Positions 9,511-19,053 of a stretch of 64,000 nt of DNA are shown here, in pieces. Position numbers and translations under genes: made by a program. Position 1 is the first letter of the stretch; the number at the start of each line of letters is the position of its first letter. Origin of the DNA: Myxococcales bacterium (GTDB taxonomy: Bacteria; Myxococcota_A; Polyangia; Nannocystales; Nannocystaceae); the NCBI GenBank assembly GCA_020633315.1, contig JACKDV010000004.1:496001-560000 (forward strand), read 5' to 3'. The notes beneath the pieces are model-generated. The model was not told the origin of the DNA and searched no databases. It saw only the letters and a list, made by a program, of their open reading frames with translations.

Positions 9511-11964
9511 TCACGGCAGGCTGAGCGCTCGCGTGAGCCGCTCGGCCTCGAAGTTCCAGGTGAGCTCCACGGCCCAGGCCACCTCCACCACGCAGTCCGT
9601 CATCGCCCGGCTGGCGCGGCCGGTGGCCTGGACGTCGACGATCTCCTGCGAGGTGGTCTCCACCGCGAGCTCGAGGCCCCAGCCCTCGGCGGGGTGGTGC
9701 GCGGCCACGCAGGCCTCCACGCCGGGGGCCATCAGCTCGGCCAGGGTCCAGCGCTTGCGCGGGCCTCCGCCCCCGCCGCCCTTGCCGATGAGCCCCACGC
9801 CGCCCAGGCCGATGGTGCCCTCGCCCGAGCCCCCTCCCCCCGCGCCGCGCCCCTCGATCCCGATGGTGGAGGGGCGCACCCCGGGCTCGACGGCGAGGTA
9901 GGAGGTGACCGGGGAGACCGCGCGCCCCCGCATGGCGATCTTCATCATCTGCTCGGGGCTCAGGTCGTGGTGCTCGTCCTCGGAGAACACGAAGGCCGCG
10001 GTCGCGTCGCCGAAGCCCCGGCTCGATCGCACCACCCGACGGAAGTCCCGGCCCCAGATCTTGCCGTGGAGCAGCAGGCGGCCGGGGGCACGGGCGGACT
10101 CGATCATGAAGCCGTAGCTGGTGCCCTCCGCGAAGACCTCGGGCGGCTCGGGGGCGAGGGTGAGGTCGACCCCGTCGATGGAGAAATCGTCGATCGCGAT
10201 GGGTCGCACCAGCGCCAGCGCGCCGGGCTCGAGCGCCTTGTCCTCGTGGAGGCTCCGCAGGCCGAAGAGCACGCCGCCGCTGGCCGCGGGGATGGGAGCG
10301 AGCGGGTGGCCGTCGTCGCGCTCGAGCAGCTCGGCGGCCCGGGAATCGCCGGGCACCACGAGGTGGGCCACGGTGTCGCGCGGGGCGAGCTCCAGGCCGC
10401 GCAGGCCGTCGTCGAGGGCGAAGCGCGAGCGCAGGCGGGCGTCGGTGAGCAGCACGATGCGCTTGGGCCCCGCGCGGCCCCGCAGCGCGCGGCCGGCCAC
10501 CCGCAGGCCCTCCTCGAGCGCGCTGCCGTTGCCGAGCTCGAGGCGCCCGGCCGTCTCGGCCCGCTCGAGCTCCGCCCACAGCTTCTCGGCGGGCAGGAAG
10601 TCGCCGGCGATGCGCTCGGCCTTGCGTCGGAACAGCACCACCTCGGCCTCGGCATCGGGCACGTGGGCCATGTAGGCGCGAGCGAGCCGGAGCTGGGCGA
10701 GCACGTCGTCGGCCACCGAGCGCGAGGCATCCACCACGAACACCACCGAGGCCTTGCGCGGCAGCGCCTGCAGCTCGGGCGCCACCTCGAGCTCCAGCCG
10801 CAGGAAGTGGGAGTCGGCGTCCACCTCCACCCGCCCGTAGCGCGCCGCGAGCTCGTCGATCGGCCCCGGCGCGATCTCGATGAGGGCCAGCCCCTCGTCG
10901 CGATCGCCCTCGGGCGCGTCGGGGATGAACACCGGCAGGTCGGTCGCCGCCCGCTCGTGGAAGCCCGGCGCGGCGGGGTCCTCCCCCGCCGCGAGCTTGA
11001 GGCTCCAGGCGTCGATGGTGCCCACGTCGAGGCCGGCGTGATCGGAGACCAGCAGGTGCCAGGTGCCGCGGGCCTCGGTGTCCTCGGGCAGCTCCACGTC
11101 GAGGTCCTCGCTCACGTCGTTGTCGCTGCCCTCGAAGTCGGCGAGCGCGATGTGGGTCCCGGCCGGGGTGACGAGGGTGGCCCGCAGATCGCCGCGGTAG
11201 GTGTGATCGAGGTCGAGCGAGACCCGGGCCGAGCGCACGGAGCCGTCCTGATCGATCTCGACCCGGCTCCACGCGTAGCCCACCCTGGGGTCGGGCTCGC
11301 CCTCGCCGATCCACGGCGGCCGCACGGGAGGCCCGAGCACCACCGGGGTGTCGGGAGCGACGGGGGCACCGTCGATGCGCACCATGGTGGTGGCGTCGCC
11401 GTGCCCGGGATCGACCCGCAGCACCGGGGTGGCGAGGGCGAGGGCATCGTTGCCCGTCGCGATCGCCCGCGGATACGAGAGCACGTAGCGCCCCTCGCGG
11501 TAGTGCAGCGGAGCGGTGAGCGTGTACTCCACCGTGCTGGTGCCCGCGGGCAGCACGGGGAACACCTGCAGGTGCATGCGATCGGCCCACACCCACTGCA
11601 GCAGCGCGGGGTCCTTGGGCTGCCAGGCTCCCATCGAGGTCAGCTCGTGGTAGCACTGGGCGGCCTCGTCCGCCTCCATGAGGTCGGCGTCGTACCAGCG
11701 GTCGCGCGCCCGGATCCGCAGCCCGGTGACCGCCGCCCCCATGGGCAGGTCGATGTCGAGCTGGGCTTCGTCGGCGCGCCCCCCCGGGTTGGCGAAGGTA
11801 CGTCGCACCACGTAGATCGCGGTGCCGTCCTCGATGCGCAGGTCGACGGAGTGCGAGACCTCGGCCAGCGGCTGCGAGAGGGTAGCGTTCAGCTCGTCGC
11901 CCATCGCCGTGCGGGGAGCGGCGATCACGGCGAGCGCGACGAGCGAGACGCCCCATCGGCTCAT
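9511..11964 (-). CDS. VIT / P-domain / vWFA mosaic surface protein
   Basis: 817 residues. A signal peptide (VSLVALAVIAAPRTAMG) is followed by a VIT-like domain (SHSVDLRIEDGTAIYVVRRTFANPGGRADEA is its core, residues ~35-65). Residues ~220-325 look like a proprotein-convertase P-domain (VSLDLDHTYRGDLRATLVTPAG... GTWHLLVSDHAGLDVGTIDAWSL, in two stretches) inserted before the vWFA domain. The vWFA domain carries a MIDAS DASRS motif near residue 405. A Gly-rich stretch (~705-738) precedes a C-terminal ~80-residue segment with two Cys (EACVAAHH..., TDCVVEVAW) resembling the AgmX/PglI C-terminal domain of myxobacterial gliding proteins. Probably a cell-surface adhesion or assembly factor. The adjacent upstream kinase gene on the same strand may regulate it. 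Confidence 0.75.
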   Translation of the reverse strand: MSRWGVSLVALAVIAAPRTAMGDELNATLSQPLAEVSHSVDLRIEDGTAIYVVRRTFANPGGRADEAQLDIDLPMGAAVTGLRIRARDRWYDADLMEADEAAQCYHELTSMGAWQPKDPALLQWVWADRMHLQVFPVLPAGTSTVEYTLTAPLHYREGRYVLSYPRAIATGNDALALATPVLRVDPGHGDATTMVRIDGAPVAPDTPVVLGPPVRPPWIGEGEPDPRVGYAWSRVEIDQDGSVRSARVSLDLDHTYRGDLRATLVTPAGTHIALADFEGSDNDVSEDLDVELPEDTEARGTWHLLVSDHAGLDVGTIDAWSLKLAAGEDPAAPGFHERAATDLPVFIPDAPEGDRDEGLALIEIAPGPIDELAARYGRVEVDADSHFLRLELEVAPELQALPRKASVVFVVDASRSVADDVLAQLRLARAYMAHVPDAEAEVVLFRRKAERIAGDFLPAEKLWAELERAETAGRLELGNGSALEEGLRVAGRALRGRAGPKRIVLLTDARLRSRFALDDGLRGLELAPRDTVAHLVVPGDSRAAELLERDDGHPLAPIPAASGGVLFGLRSLHEDKALEPGALALVRPIAIDDFSIDGVDLTLAPEPPEVFAEGTSYGFMIESARAPGRLLLHGKIWGRDFRRVVRSSRGFGDATAAFVFSEDEHHDLSPEQMMKIAMRGRAVSPVTSYLAVEPGVRPSTIGIEGRGAGGGGSGEGTIGLGGVGLIGKGGGGGGPRKRWTLAELMAPGVEACVAAHHPAEGWGLELAVETTSQEIVDVQATGRASRAMTDCVVEVAWAVELTWNFEAERLTRALSLP

Positions 11965-12013
11965 GGAGGGCTTGGACAGCGCGCCCGAGCAAAGGTTCCG
12001 CCGCGGGGGCGGA

Positions 12014-12970
<957 letters not shown>

Positions 12971-13102
12971 CGGGACGCGAGATCGTAGCCGAAGCCGGGA
13001 GCCTCGTACGAACCGCCCAAGCTACCGGAATTCATGGGGGATCACACGGCACGATGCGGGACGCTGATCATCCGGCTCGGGTGAGCACGACGGCTCGCGG
13101 CC

Positions 13103-13933
13103 TCATGGCTGGGCTCGGGGCGCCCCATTGGCGGACGAGGGAGTCGGGCGAAAGAAGCCCGGGAGGCCGAACAAGCGCCCCGGGCCGGCCTGCTGGTGGC
13201 AGCCCGAGCACGACTCGATCGCCCCCACCGCGCTCACCGTCATCAGGTCGGGCTCCACGGTGGCGTAGATCCAGCCGGCGTCGGTGCCGGGGAGCTCGCC
13301 CTTGGTCTGCATCATGATGAACAGGCCCTGGCGCTCGCCGGGCACGAAGCGCTGGCCGTCGCGGATCGCCGGTCGTAGGTCGCTGAAGAAGACGCCCTTG
13401 GCATCTTGGGCCTCGTCCCACGGCACCGGTCGGAACGACTCCTTGACGATCACCTGCTGGAGCTCGGGCAGCTCGGGCGAAACGCCCGGGCGCAGTGCCG
13501 ACGGCTCCGCCCCGTAGGCCACCGGATCCATCGCATAGACGGTGTAGAGCTTCTCGCCGTGGGTGCCTCGATCGTCGCTCTCGCTGATCCGAGCGGAGGC
13601 CGGCAGCGGCATGCGGCACAGGAACGGCGCCCACCGAGCCTCGTCGTCCACCCGCCCCCAGGCCGAGTAGGTGCCGACCACCTGCCGCACGGCATCGACC
13701 CAGCGCGGATCGTAGGGACGCTCGGGCTCTGCCGCCTCGGCCTCCGCCGTCTCGGGCTCCGCCGCCTCGGGCTCGCCAGGGCTCGCCGCGAGCTCGGCCC
13801 TCGGTGACTCGACCGCCACCATCGCCTGCTCGTCCGCCGGGGGCGTCCCGGGCTCGTCCGAGGACAGCTCCCCGGCGCAACCAGCACCGAGCAGACCGAG
13901 GAGCACCGGGGGCGACCACCACGCACGCGTCAT
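13103..13933 (-). CDS. Cytochrome P460-like lipoprotein
   Basis: 276 residues from ATG 13933. N-terminal WWSPPVLLGLLGAGC is a lipoprotein signal. A low-complexity Glu/Ala/Pro segment follows, with repeated EAAEPET/AEAEAAEPE units (~residues 50-70). The C-terminal domain contains FVPGERQGLFIMMQTKGELP, DAGWIYATVEPD and a single haem-attachment motif CSGCH near residue 250. That order (M.K..., GGW..., then C-terminal CxxCH) is what I recall for cytochrome P460/c'-beta proteins. Family members bind c-type haem in the periplasm and act on NO, NH2OH or as unknown redox proteins. No nitrogen-metabolism neighbours are present, so the function is open. Confidence 0.65.
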   Translation of the reverse strand: MTRAWWSPPVLLGLLGAGCAGELSSDEPGTPPADEQAMVAVESPRAELAASPGEPEAAEPETAEAEAAEPERPYDPRWVDAVRQVVGTYSAWGRVDDEARWAPFLCRMPLPASARISESDDRGTHGEKLYTVYAMDPVAYGAEPSALRPGVSPELPELQQVIVKESFRPVPWDEAQDAKGVFFSDLRPAIRDGQRFVPGERQGLFIMMQTKGELPGTDAGWIYATVEPDLMTVSAVGAIESCSGCHQQAGPGRLFGLPGFFRPTPSSANGAPRAQP

Positions 13934-14116
13934 CGCCCCAGCATACGCACGAGGGCCCCGACGCGGTGGATCGCCGCGACCCCTTCGAGCCCCGCGCCTC
14001 AGTGAGAGGACGCGTTGCGCAGGAACCGTGAGATCCGCAGCCACGTCGACTCGAAACCCCGCGGGCCGGGGATCAGGATCACGTGGGCGGCGGACATCGG
14101 CGACAGTGCCCCGAGT

Positions 14117-15130
14117 CTAGGACACCCGGATGCAGATCTTGCCCTGGTGCGCGCCCGATCTCAGGTGCTCGAACGCGGTCCGGGCCTCGTCGAAATCGAG
14201 CACGCGATCGACGAGCGGCCGGGTCTGGTGCAAGGAGAAGGCCCGGCCCATGGCCTCGAAGCCCTCGCGATGGCCCACGAAGATGCCCTGCACCCGGACC
14301 TGGTTCATCAGCACCGGGGTGAGGGAGAGGTCGGCCCCGCCCGCCGCGAGCACCCCGATGAGGCTCACCGTGCCGCCGGGTCGCACCGCTCGCAGCGACT
14401 GCGCCATGGTCCCCACGCCCCCCACCTCCACCACGTGGTCGACCCCGCGGCCGCCGGTGAGGCTGCGTGCGGTCTTGCCCCACTGCGGATCCTGTCGGTA
14501 GTCGATGACCCTCCAGGCCCCGCGCGCCAGCAGGTCCTCGGCCTTGGCGGGCGAGCTGGTCGTCGCGATCACCCGCGCCCCGTGCATGCGGGCGATCTCG
14601 AGCGCGAAGCTGCTCACGCCGCCCGTGCCCTGCACCAGCACCGTGTCGCCGGCCGCGATCCGTCCCTCGCCGACCAGCGCGCTCCAGGCCGTGAGCGCGG
14701 CGCAGGGCAGCGTGGAGGCCTCCACGTCGTCGAGGTGCTCGGGCACGCCGACCACCCCGCCCGCCTCGAGCACCACCTGCTGCGCCAGCATCCCGTCGAG
14801 CGGGCCGCCCAGGGTGCTGCGCTGGGCCTCGGCGCTGGGCGAGCCGGCCACCCAGCGCTGCACGAACAGGCCGGCCACGCGCTCGCCCACCTTCACCCCG
14901 CGCACGCCCTCGCCCACCGCATCGACCATGCCCACGCCATCGGAGCAGGGCACCAGCGGCAGGGGCTGCCGCGGGTTGTAGCGCCCCTCCACCATCATGA
15001 GATCGCGGTAGTTGAGCGAGACGGCCCGCACGCGCACGCGGACCTGACCGGGACCGGGCGTGGGCTCGGGTCGCTCCACGCGGGTGAGGTGGTCCAAGCC
15101 GAAGGCGTCGCGGATCTCGTAGGCCTGCAT
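14117..15130 (-). CDS. MDR-superfamily NAD(P)-dependent alcohol dehydrogenase / quinone oxidoreductase
   Basis: 337 residues. Typical medium-chain dehydrogenase: N-terminal GroES-like domain (SLNYRDLMMVEGRY, PLVPCSDGVGMVDAVGEGV, VGERVAG) and a Rossmann domain (VLVQGTGGVSSFALEIARMHGARVIATTSS). LPCAALTAWSAL matches the zinc-free quinone-oxidoreductase branch, since the structural-zinc Cys cluster is absent. The end DEARTAFEHLRSGAHQGKI is the canonical family tail. Likely an NADPH-dependent reductase of quinones or enones; the exact substrate cannot be inferred. Alone on this strand between two lipoprotein genes. Confidence 0.92.
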   Translation of the reverse strand: MQAYEIRDAFGLDHLTRVERPEPTPGPGQVRVRVRAVSLNYRDLMMVEGRYNPRQPLPLVPCSDGVGMVDAVGEGVRGVKVGERVAGLFVQRWVAGSPSAEAQRSTLGGPLDGMLAQQVVLEAGGVVGVPEHLDDVEASTLPCAALTAWSALVGEGRIAAGDTVLVQGTGGVSSFALEIARMHGARVIATTSSPAKAEDLLARGAWRVIDYRQDPQWGKTARSLTGGRGVDHVVEVGGVGTMAQSLRAVRPGGTVSLIGVLAAGGADLSLTPVLMNQVRVQGIFVGHREGFEAMGRAFSLHQTRPLVDRVLDFDEARTAFEHLRSGAHQGKICIRVS

Positions 15131-15176
15131 CGCCGGGGACCTTAGCGACCCGGGGCGAGGGCGTCGACGGTCGGGC

Positions 15177-16202
15177 TCAGCCGCCCGCCCCCTCGCCCGT
15201 GGGCTCGAGCCGGGTGCGTCGACGCTCGAGCCGGGAGGCCATGGTCCCGCCCTCGCCGACCAGGGGATGGGGACGGAATTCCACCGACATCTCCATGATC
15301 TCCTCGTGCTCCAGCAGCACGCCGCGCTGGGGGTCGATCCACAGGTGCCCGTGCAGGCCCAGCTCGGACTCGCCGATCACCGTGGCCATCGCCGGGGTGG
15401 GCTCGAGGGTGCCCTCGCCCCGCAGCGCCACCACCACCATGGTCGGGGTCACGCTGCTCACCTCGTACTGGATCTCGTAGCGGACCGTGGCCTGGAACAG
15501 CGAGGGCACCCGCATGCGCTGCGTCCAGCTCGTGCCCTCCACGACGGGCTCGCTCGGCAGCGGGGGGCGCAGGCCCTGCTCGCTGACCCGCACCGCCAGG
15601 CTGCGCAGCTCGATCTCGAGGGCGGCGCGGGCATCCTCTTGCTGCTGGGGAGGCTGCGCCCCGGCCAGCGCCTCGAAGCGGGTCCGCACCGCGGCGACGT
15701 AGGCCTCGGCGTCGTGCACCTGCTCGACCGCCCCGCGCGAGGTGATGCTGGCCACCAGCGGGACGTCGAGGTGCGCCAGCTTCTGGGCAGCGAGGCCGTC
15801 ACGCAGCTCCGCCGCCGCCGTGCCCTGATCGAAGCTCTCCTCGCGCCCCCCCTCGTGGATGGTGACCTTCATCGACACGGGGGTCCGCGACAGCCGAGCG
15901 CGGGTGTCGGTGGCCTCGAGCACCTCGAAGCGCTCGACGATCTCGGTGAGCATCACCGGCTGCTCGGGATCCACGCTCTGCTTGGGGTGCCGCAGCAGGA
16001 ACATCCGCTCGCGCACCTGCTCCTGCCATTGCTCACCCGTCCCGAACGACCACTGCAGGCGAAGACCAGCGTCGTGCGGGCCGGCGGGGGCCGAGCGCTC
16101 GGGCGTCGCGGCCGCAGGCTCCTGCGCTGGGGGCTCGCCCGACGAGCAGGCGGTGCTCAGCAGCAGCACGCCGAGCCAACTACCGAGCCGTGATCGCAGC
16201 AT
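15177..16202 (-). CDS. Putative lipoprotein, unknown function
   Basis: 341 residues. ATG 16202 gives the signal LGSWLGVLLLSTAC, a clear lipobox, then a Pro/Ala/Glu-rich linker. The mature part (about residues 45-335) alternates short charged segments and beta-like stretches (WSFGTGEQWQEQVRERMFL, VPLVASITSRG, TPTMVVVALRGEGTL), compatible with a beta-rich periplasmic domain. I do not recognise the family, but its pattern resembles proteins scored as DUF6263-type beta-clam lipoproteins (weak recall). Ends 46 bases before the MDR gene start, so the two may share a transcript. Confidence 0.65.
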   Translation of the reverse strand: MLRSRLGSWLGVLLLSTACSSGEPPAQEPAAATPERSAPAGPHDAGLRLQWSFGTGEQWQEQVRERMFLLRHPKQSVDPEQPVMLTEIVERFEVLEATDTRARLSRTPVSMKVTIHEGGREESFDQGTAAAELRDGLAAQKLAHLDVPLVASITSRGAVEQVHDAEAYVAAVRTRFEALAGAQPPQQQEDARAALEIELRSLAVRVSEQGLRPPLPSEPVVEGTSWTQRMRVPSLFQATVRYEIQYEVSSVTPTMVVVALRGEGTLEPTPAMATVIGESELGLHGHLWIDPQRGVLLEHEEIMEMSVEFRPHPLVGEGGTMASRLERRRTRLEPTGEGAGG

Positions 16203-16300
16203 CCTGCACCGGCAGTCTACGGCAGCCCGAGCCGACGTGTGGCTCGTCGCATCCTTGCCTCTCCCCAAGGGCGCCGAAGTTGCGATAGCTTCGGACCCAG

Positions 16301-16732
16301 ATGGACTACGTGTCTGCGCGCTTTGCGTGCGCTGTCGTGGGCAACGCGGTGGTGGGAGTCCACGGCCCCGACGATCCCAACGACGCCGACTGGACCGCGT
16401 ACCTCAACGCAGGGCGGGAGATCATGGCCACCGGCCAGGACCTCTGCGTGCTGGCCTACAGCCTCGGCGGCGGTCCCAACAGCGTGCAGCGCAGCCAGGT
16501 CAACGACCTGTTCAAGAACCGACCCCAGCGGGTGGCCGTGATGCTGAACTCGGCCCTCGCTCGAGGCGCGGTCACGGCCCTGTCGTGGTTCAACAACCGC
16601 ATCAAGGCCTTCAACCTCGAGCAAGTCGACGAGGCCTGCCGCCACCTCGAGCTGTCGGAGGCCCACACGCGACGGGTCAAGGCGGCGCTCGAGCGCCTGC
16701 GCGAGCAGCTGCTCGCGGCTAAGCGATCGTGA
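16301..16732 (+). CDS. Conserved hypothetical protein, possible STAS-like fold
   Basis: 143 residues from ATG 16301. No signal peptide, no Cys-rich motif. The first ~100 residues alternate strands and helices (FACAVVGNAVVGVHG, QDLCVLAYSLGGGPN, RVAVMLNSALARGAVTAL), with VNDLFKNRPQRVAVM in the middle, a pattern reminiscent of small STAS/SpoIIAA-like proteins seen in myxobacteria. The C-terminus is a charged helix (EAHTRRVKAALERLREQLLAAKRS). The STAS suggestion is a guess. The last 14 bases overlap the 3' end of the convergent Rv1355c-like gene, an arrangement that could couple their expression by antisense read-through. Confidence 0.7.
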   Translation: MDYVSARFACAVVGNAVVGVHGPDDPNDADWTAYLNAGREIMATGQDLCVLAYSLGGGPNSVQRSQVNDLFKNRPQRVAVMLNSALARGAVTALSWFNNRIKAFNLEQVDEACRHLELSEAHTRRVKAALERLREQLLAAKRS

Positions 16733-18998
16733 GCGCGGAGCCCACCGGCCGCCGCAAGGCGCGGACGGACGGGGCGGGACCGTAGAACACGCGAAGGAGC
16801 ATCGCGTCGGTCTCCTCGCCGGTGACCGGGAAGTACCGCCGGTAGAGCTCGCGCTGCGTGCTCAGGGACTCGAGGTCGCGCGGCTCCAGCCCCTCGCCGC
16901 GGCCGTGCTCGAGGCGGGCGAGCAGGTAGGGCAGCATGGCCATCGGCTGCAGCCACACCCCGCGGCGCGTCGCCTCGAGCCACACCCGCTGGAGCGCGCG
17001 GCCCCCCTCGAAGTAGGCGGCGGGGGTGCCCCGGGGGATGGTCAGCACCGCGACGGCCGAGGACGCGAGCACGGCCTTGCGGGAGGGCTTCTCGAGCGAC
17101 GCCGACCCGCCCATGCGCTTGAGGAACGCCATGCCCGGCCAGTGCGCGAGCATGCGGAACGCCGCGGCGTCGGCTCGCGACAGGTCGAGGGTGGCCAGGT
17201 CGATCCCGTCTCGGGTGCGGCTGGCGTCCTGCGGCGTCCAGCGGAACTCCGACATGATCTCGCCGTGCATCCGCCGGTTGAGGAACGCCACCCGGTCCAC
17301 GCGCCCGAGGATGCCCGCGAGCTCGGCCAGCGCGCTCCGGTCCTCCTCGATGCGGAGCGTGGCCCCGTGGACGACGGCGGCCTGCTCGAGCGCGGCCCGA
17401 TCCCCCGGGTCGAGCGCTCGATCGTCGCCGAGCTGGCGGTTGGTCGCCCGCCGCCCGATCGCATCCACCAGCTCGTCGTGGACGGGATCGGTGGTGCCGG
17501 TGAGGCGCAGGGCGAACACCTGCGAGGGATCGCCGGGAGCGGGGAACGGCTCGAGCTCCACCCGCACGCCGAGGGCCCGGGCGGTGAGCTCCATGTTCTC
17601 GCAGACGGAGCCGAACGAGAGGTAGGTGGCGCGGTGCTCGAAGTCCAGCGTCGTCCACCCGGCCTCGGGATCGAAGGACGTGGAGATCCGATCGCCCTCG
17701 TAGTGGAAGCGCCACGGCTGCGCGTTGCCCCCCGACGGCGCCATCATCCCGTGCTCGACCAGGGCCCGCACCAGCTCGAGGGGCGGCGGCTGTCCCGGGT
17801 GTCGACGCGCCCGCAGGCTCTCCAGGCTCACCGCCGCCGACGCGGCCTCCTGCACGTACGGCGCCTCGGGCGGAGCGAGCTCGGCCTGCGCCCCCTCTCG
17901 GATGAGCTCGTGCAGGTCCACGTAGAAGCGACCCGAGGCCCGGAGCTCTCCCAGCAGGATCCGCCGGGCCACGTCGGTGACGCACGCGCCTCCCAGCGCC
18001 ACCGACGAGCCGAGCTGGGGCCAGGTCTCCAGCGTCTCGCCGATCGCGAACAACGAGCCGGCCAGGCGATCGGAGATCGCGGTCTCGCCGAGGATGCGGA
18101 GCACGAAGGGCAGCTTCTCCTTGGTCGACAGGCCCGCGAGCGAGCCGGCGTCGACCTCCCCGATGAGCCCGTGGAACGACGGCCGCTCGGGCTCGAGATC
18201 GAAGCGCTCGATGTCGATCAGGCCGCGGTCGCTGGTCTCCATCACCACGGGGACCCGCAGGCGGCGGGCGTGCTCGCGGAGCAGGACCTTGATGTGCAAG
18301 GAGTCGCACTCCTCCACCAGCAGGTCGACCGGGCGGTCCCCGCCCAGGATCGCGTCGATGCCGTCCGCGGTGGCCCCCTGGTCGAACAGCTCGATCTCCA
18401 GGAAGGGATCGAGCTCCAGCATCTGCCGCGCCGCCAGCACGCACTTGTTGATGCCCAGATCCCACACCGAGGCCCGCAGCCGGTTCATGTTGGACAGCGA
18501 CAGCCGATCGAAGTCGGCGAGGCGAAACCTCCCCGCCACCCCCTCTTGGGCCAGGGTCACCGCGCTCGACTGCCCGACCGAGAGGCCGATCACCGCGATC
18601 GTGCGCTCGCGCAGGGCGGCCTGCTCCTGCGCGGAGATCTTGTTGCGGTTGCGATTGGACCGCAGCTCGCGGAAGTCGTCGCGCGCGAGCAGGTGGACCA
18701 GGTTTCCCGACCAGGGATAGTAGACCCACGCGCCGCAGCGCTCGGGCTCCCGTCCGTCGAGCCACCGCTCCACCCGCGCGCGCAGCCGATCCGACGAGAG
18801 CTCGGCCCCCGGGTCCCGGGCCGCCACCAGCTCGGCCACCTGCTCCTCGAAGGCGTCGTGCACGGCCCGCACGGAGCCGTCGCCCAGGCGAGCCCGCAGG
18901 GCCTGCAGCCCTGCGTCATGGGATGGATCGAAGATCTCGGGGCGCCAGCTCTCGAGGTCGGGCGCGCCGTGCCGGCGGAGGAGCTCGCGGATCATCAT
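16719..18998 (-). CDS. Rv1355c-family fusion of E1-like (ThiF) and nitroreductase domains
   Basis: 759 residues. The N-terminal half contains a ThiF/E1 adenylating Rossmann fold: TIAVIGLSVGQSSAVTLAQEG, LADFDRLSLSNMNRL, GINKCVLAARQMLELDP, then LVEECDSLHIKVLLREHAR. The C-terminal half is a nitroreductase-like FMN domain (ALVEHGMMAPSGGNAQPWRF, RRATNRQLGDDRALD, GIDLATLDLSRADAAAF). The combination is known as the Rv1355c family, found in mycobacteria, vibrios and others. Its reaction is uncharacterised; adenylation of a peptide or carrier followed by flavin redox is a reasonable inference. The next gene upstream (PilZ-like, 21075-19054) ends 55 bases away on the same strand. Confidence 0.85.
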   Translation of the reverse strand: MMIRELLRRHGAPDLESWRPEIFDPSHDAGLQALRARLGDGSVRAVHDAFEEQVAELVAARDPGAELSSDRLRARVERWLDGREPERCGAWVYYPWSGNLVHLLARDDFRELRSNRNRNKISAQEQAALRERTIAVIGLSVGQSSAVTLAQEGVAGRFRLADFDRLSLSNMNRLRASVWDLGINKCVLAARQMLELDPFLEIELFDQGATADGIDAILGGDRPVDLLVEECDSLHIKVLLREHARRLRVPVVMETSDRGLIDIERFDLEPERPSFHGLIGEVDAGSLAGLSTKEKLPFVLRILGETAISDRLAGSLFAIGETLETWPQLGSSVALGGACVTDVARRILLGELRASGRFYVDLHELIREGAQAELAPPEAPYVQEAASAAVSLESLRARRHPGQPPPLELVRALVEHGMMAPSGGNAQPWRFHYEGDRISTSFDPEAGWTTLDFEHRATYLSFGSVCENMELTARALGVRVELEPFPAPGDPSQVFALRLTGTTDPVHDELVDAIGRRATNRQLGDDRALDPGDRAALEQAAVVHGATLRIEEDRSALAELAGILGRVDRVAFLNRRMHGEIMSEFRWTPQDASRTRDGIDLATLDLSRADAAAFRMLAHWPGMAFLKRMGGSASLEKPSRKAVLASSAVAVLTIPRGTPAAYFEGGRALQRVWLEATRRGVWLQPMAMLPYLLARLEHGRGEGLEPRDLESLSTQRELYRRYFPVTGEETDAMLLRVFYGPAPSVRALRRPVGSALTIA

Positions 18999-19053
18999 GA
19001 CGACCTCGGCCGGTCGTCCCCGGCCCGGGCTCGGGACTCGGTGGCGCCGCCCA

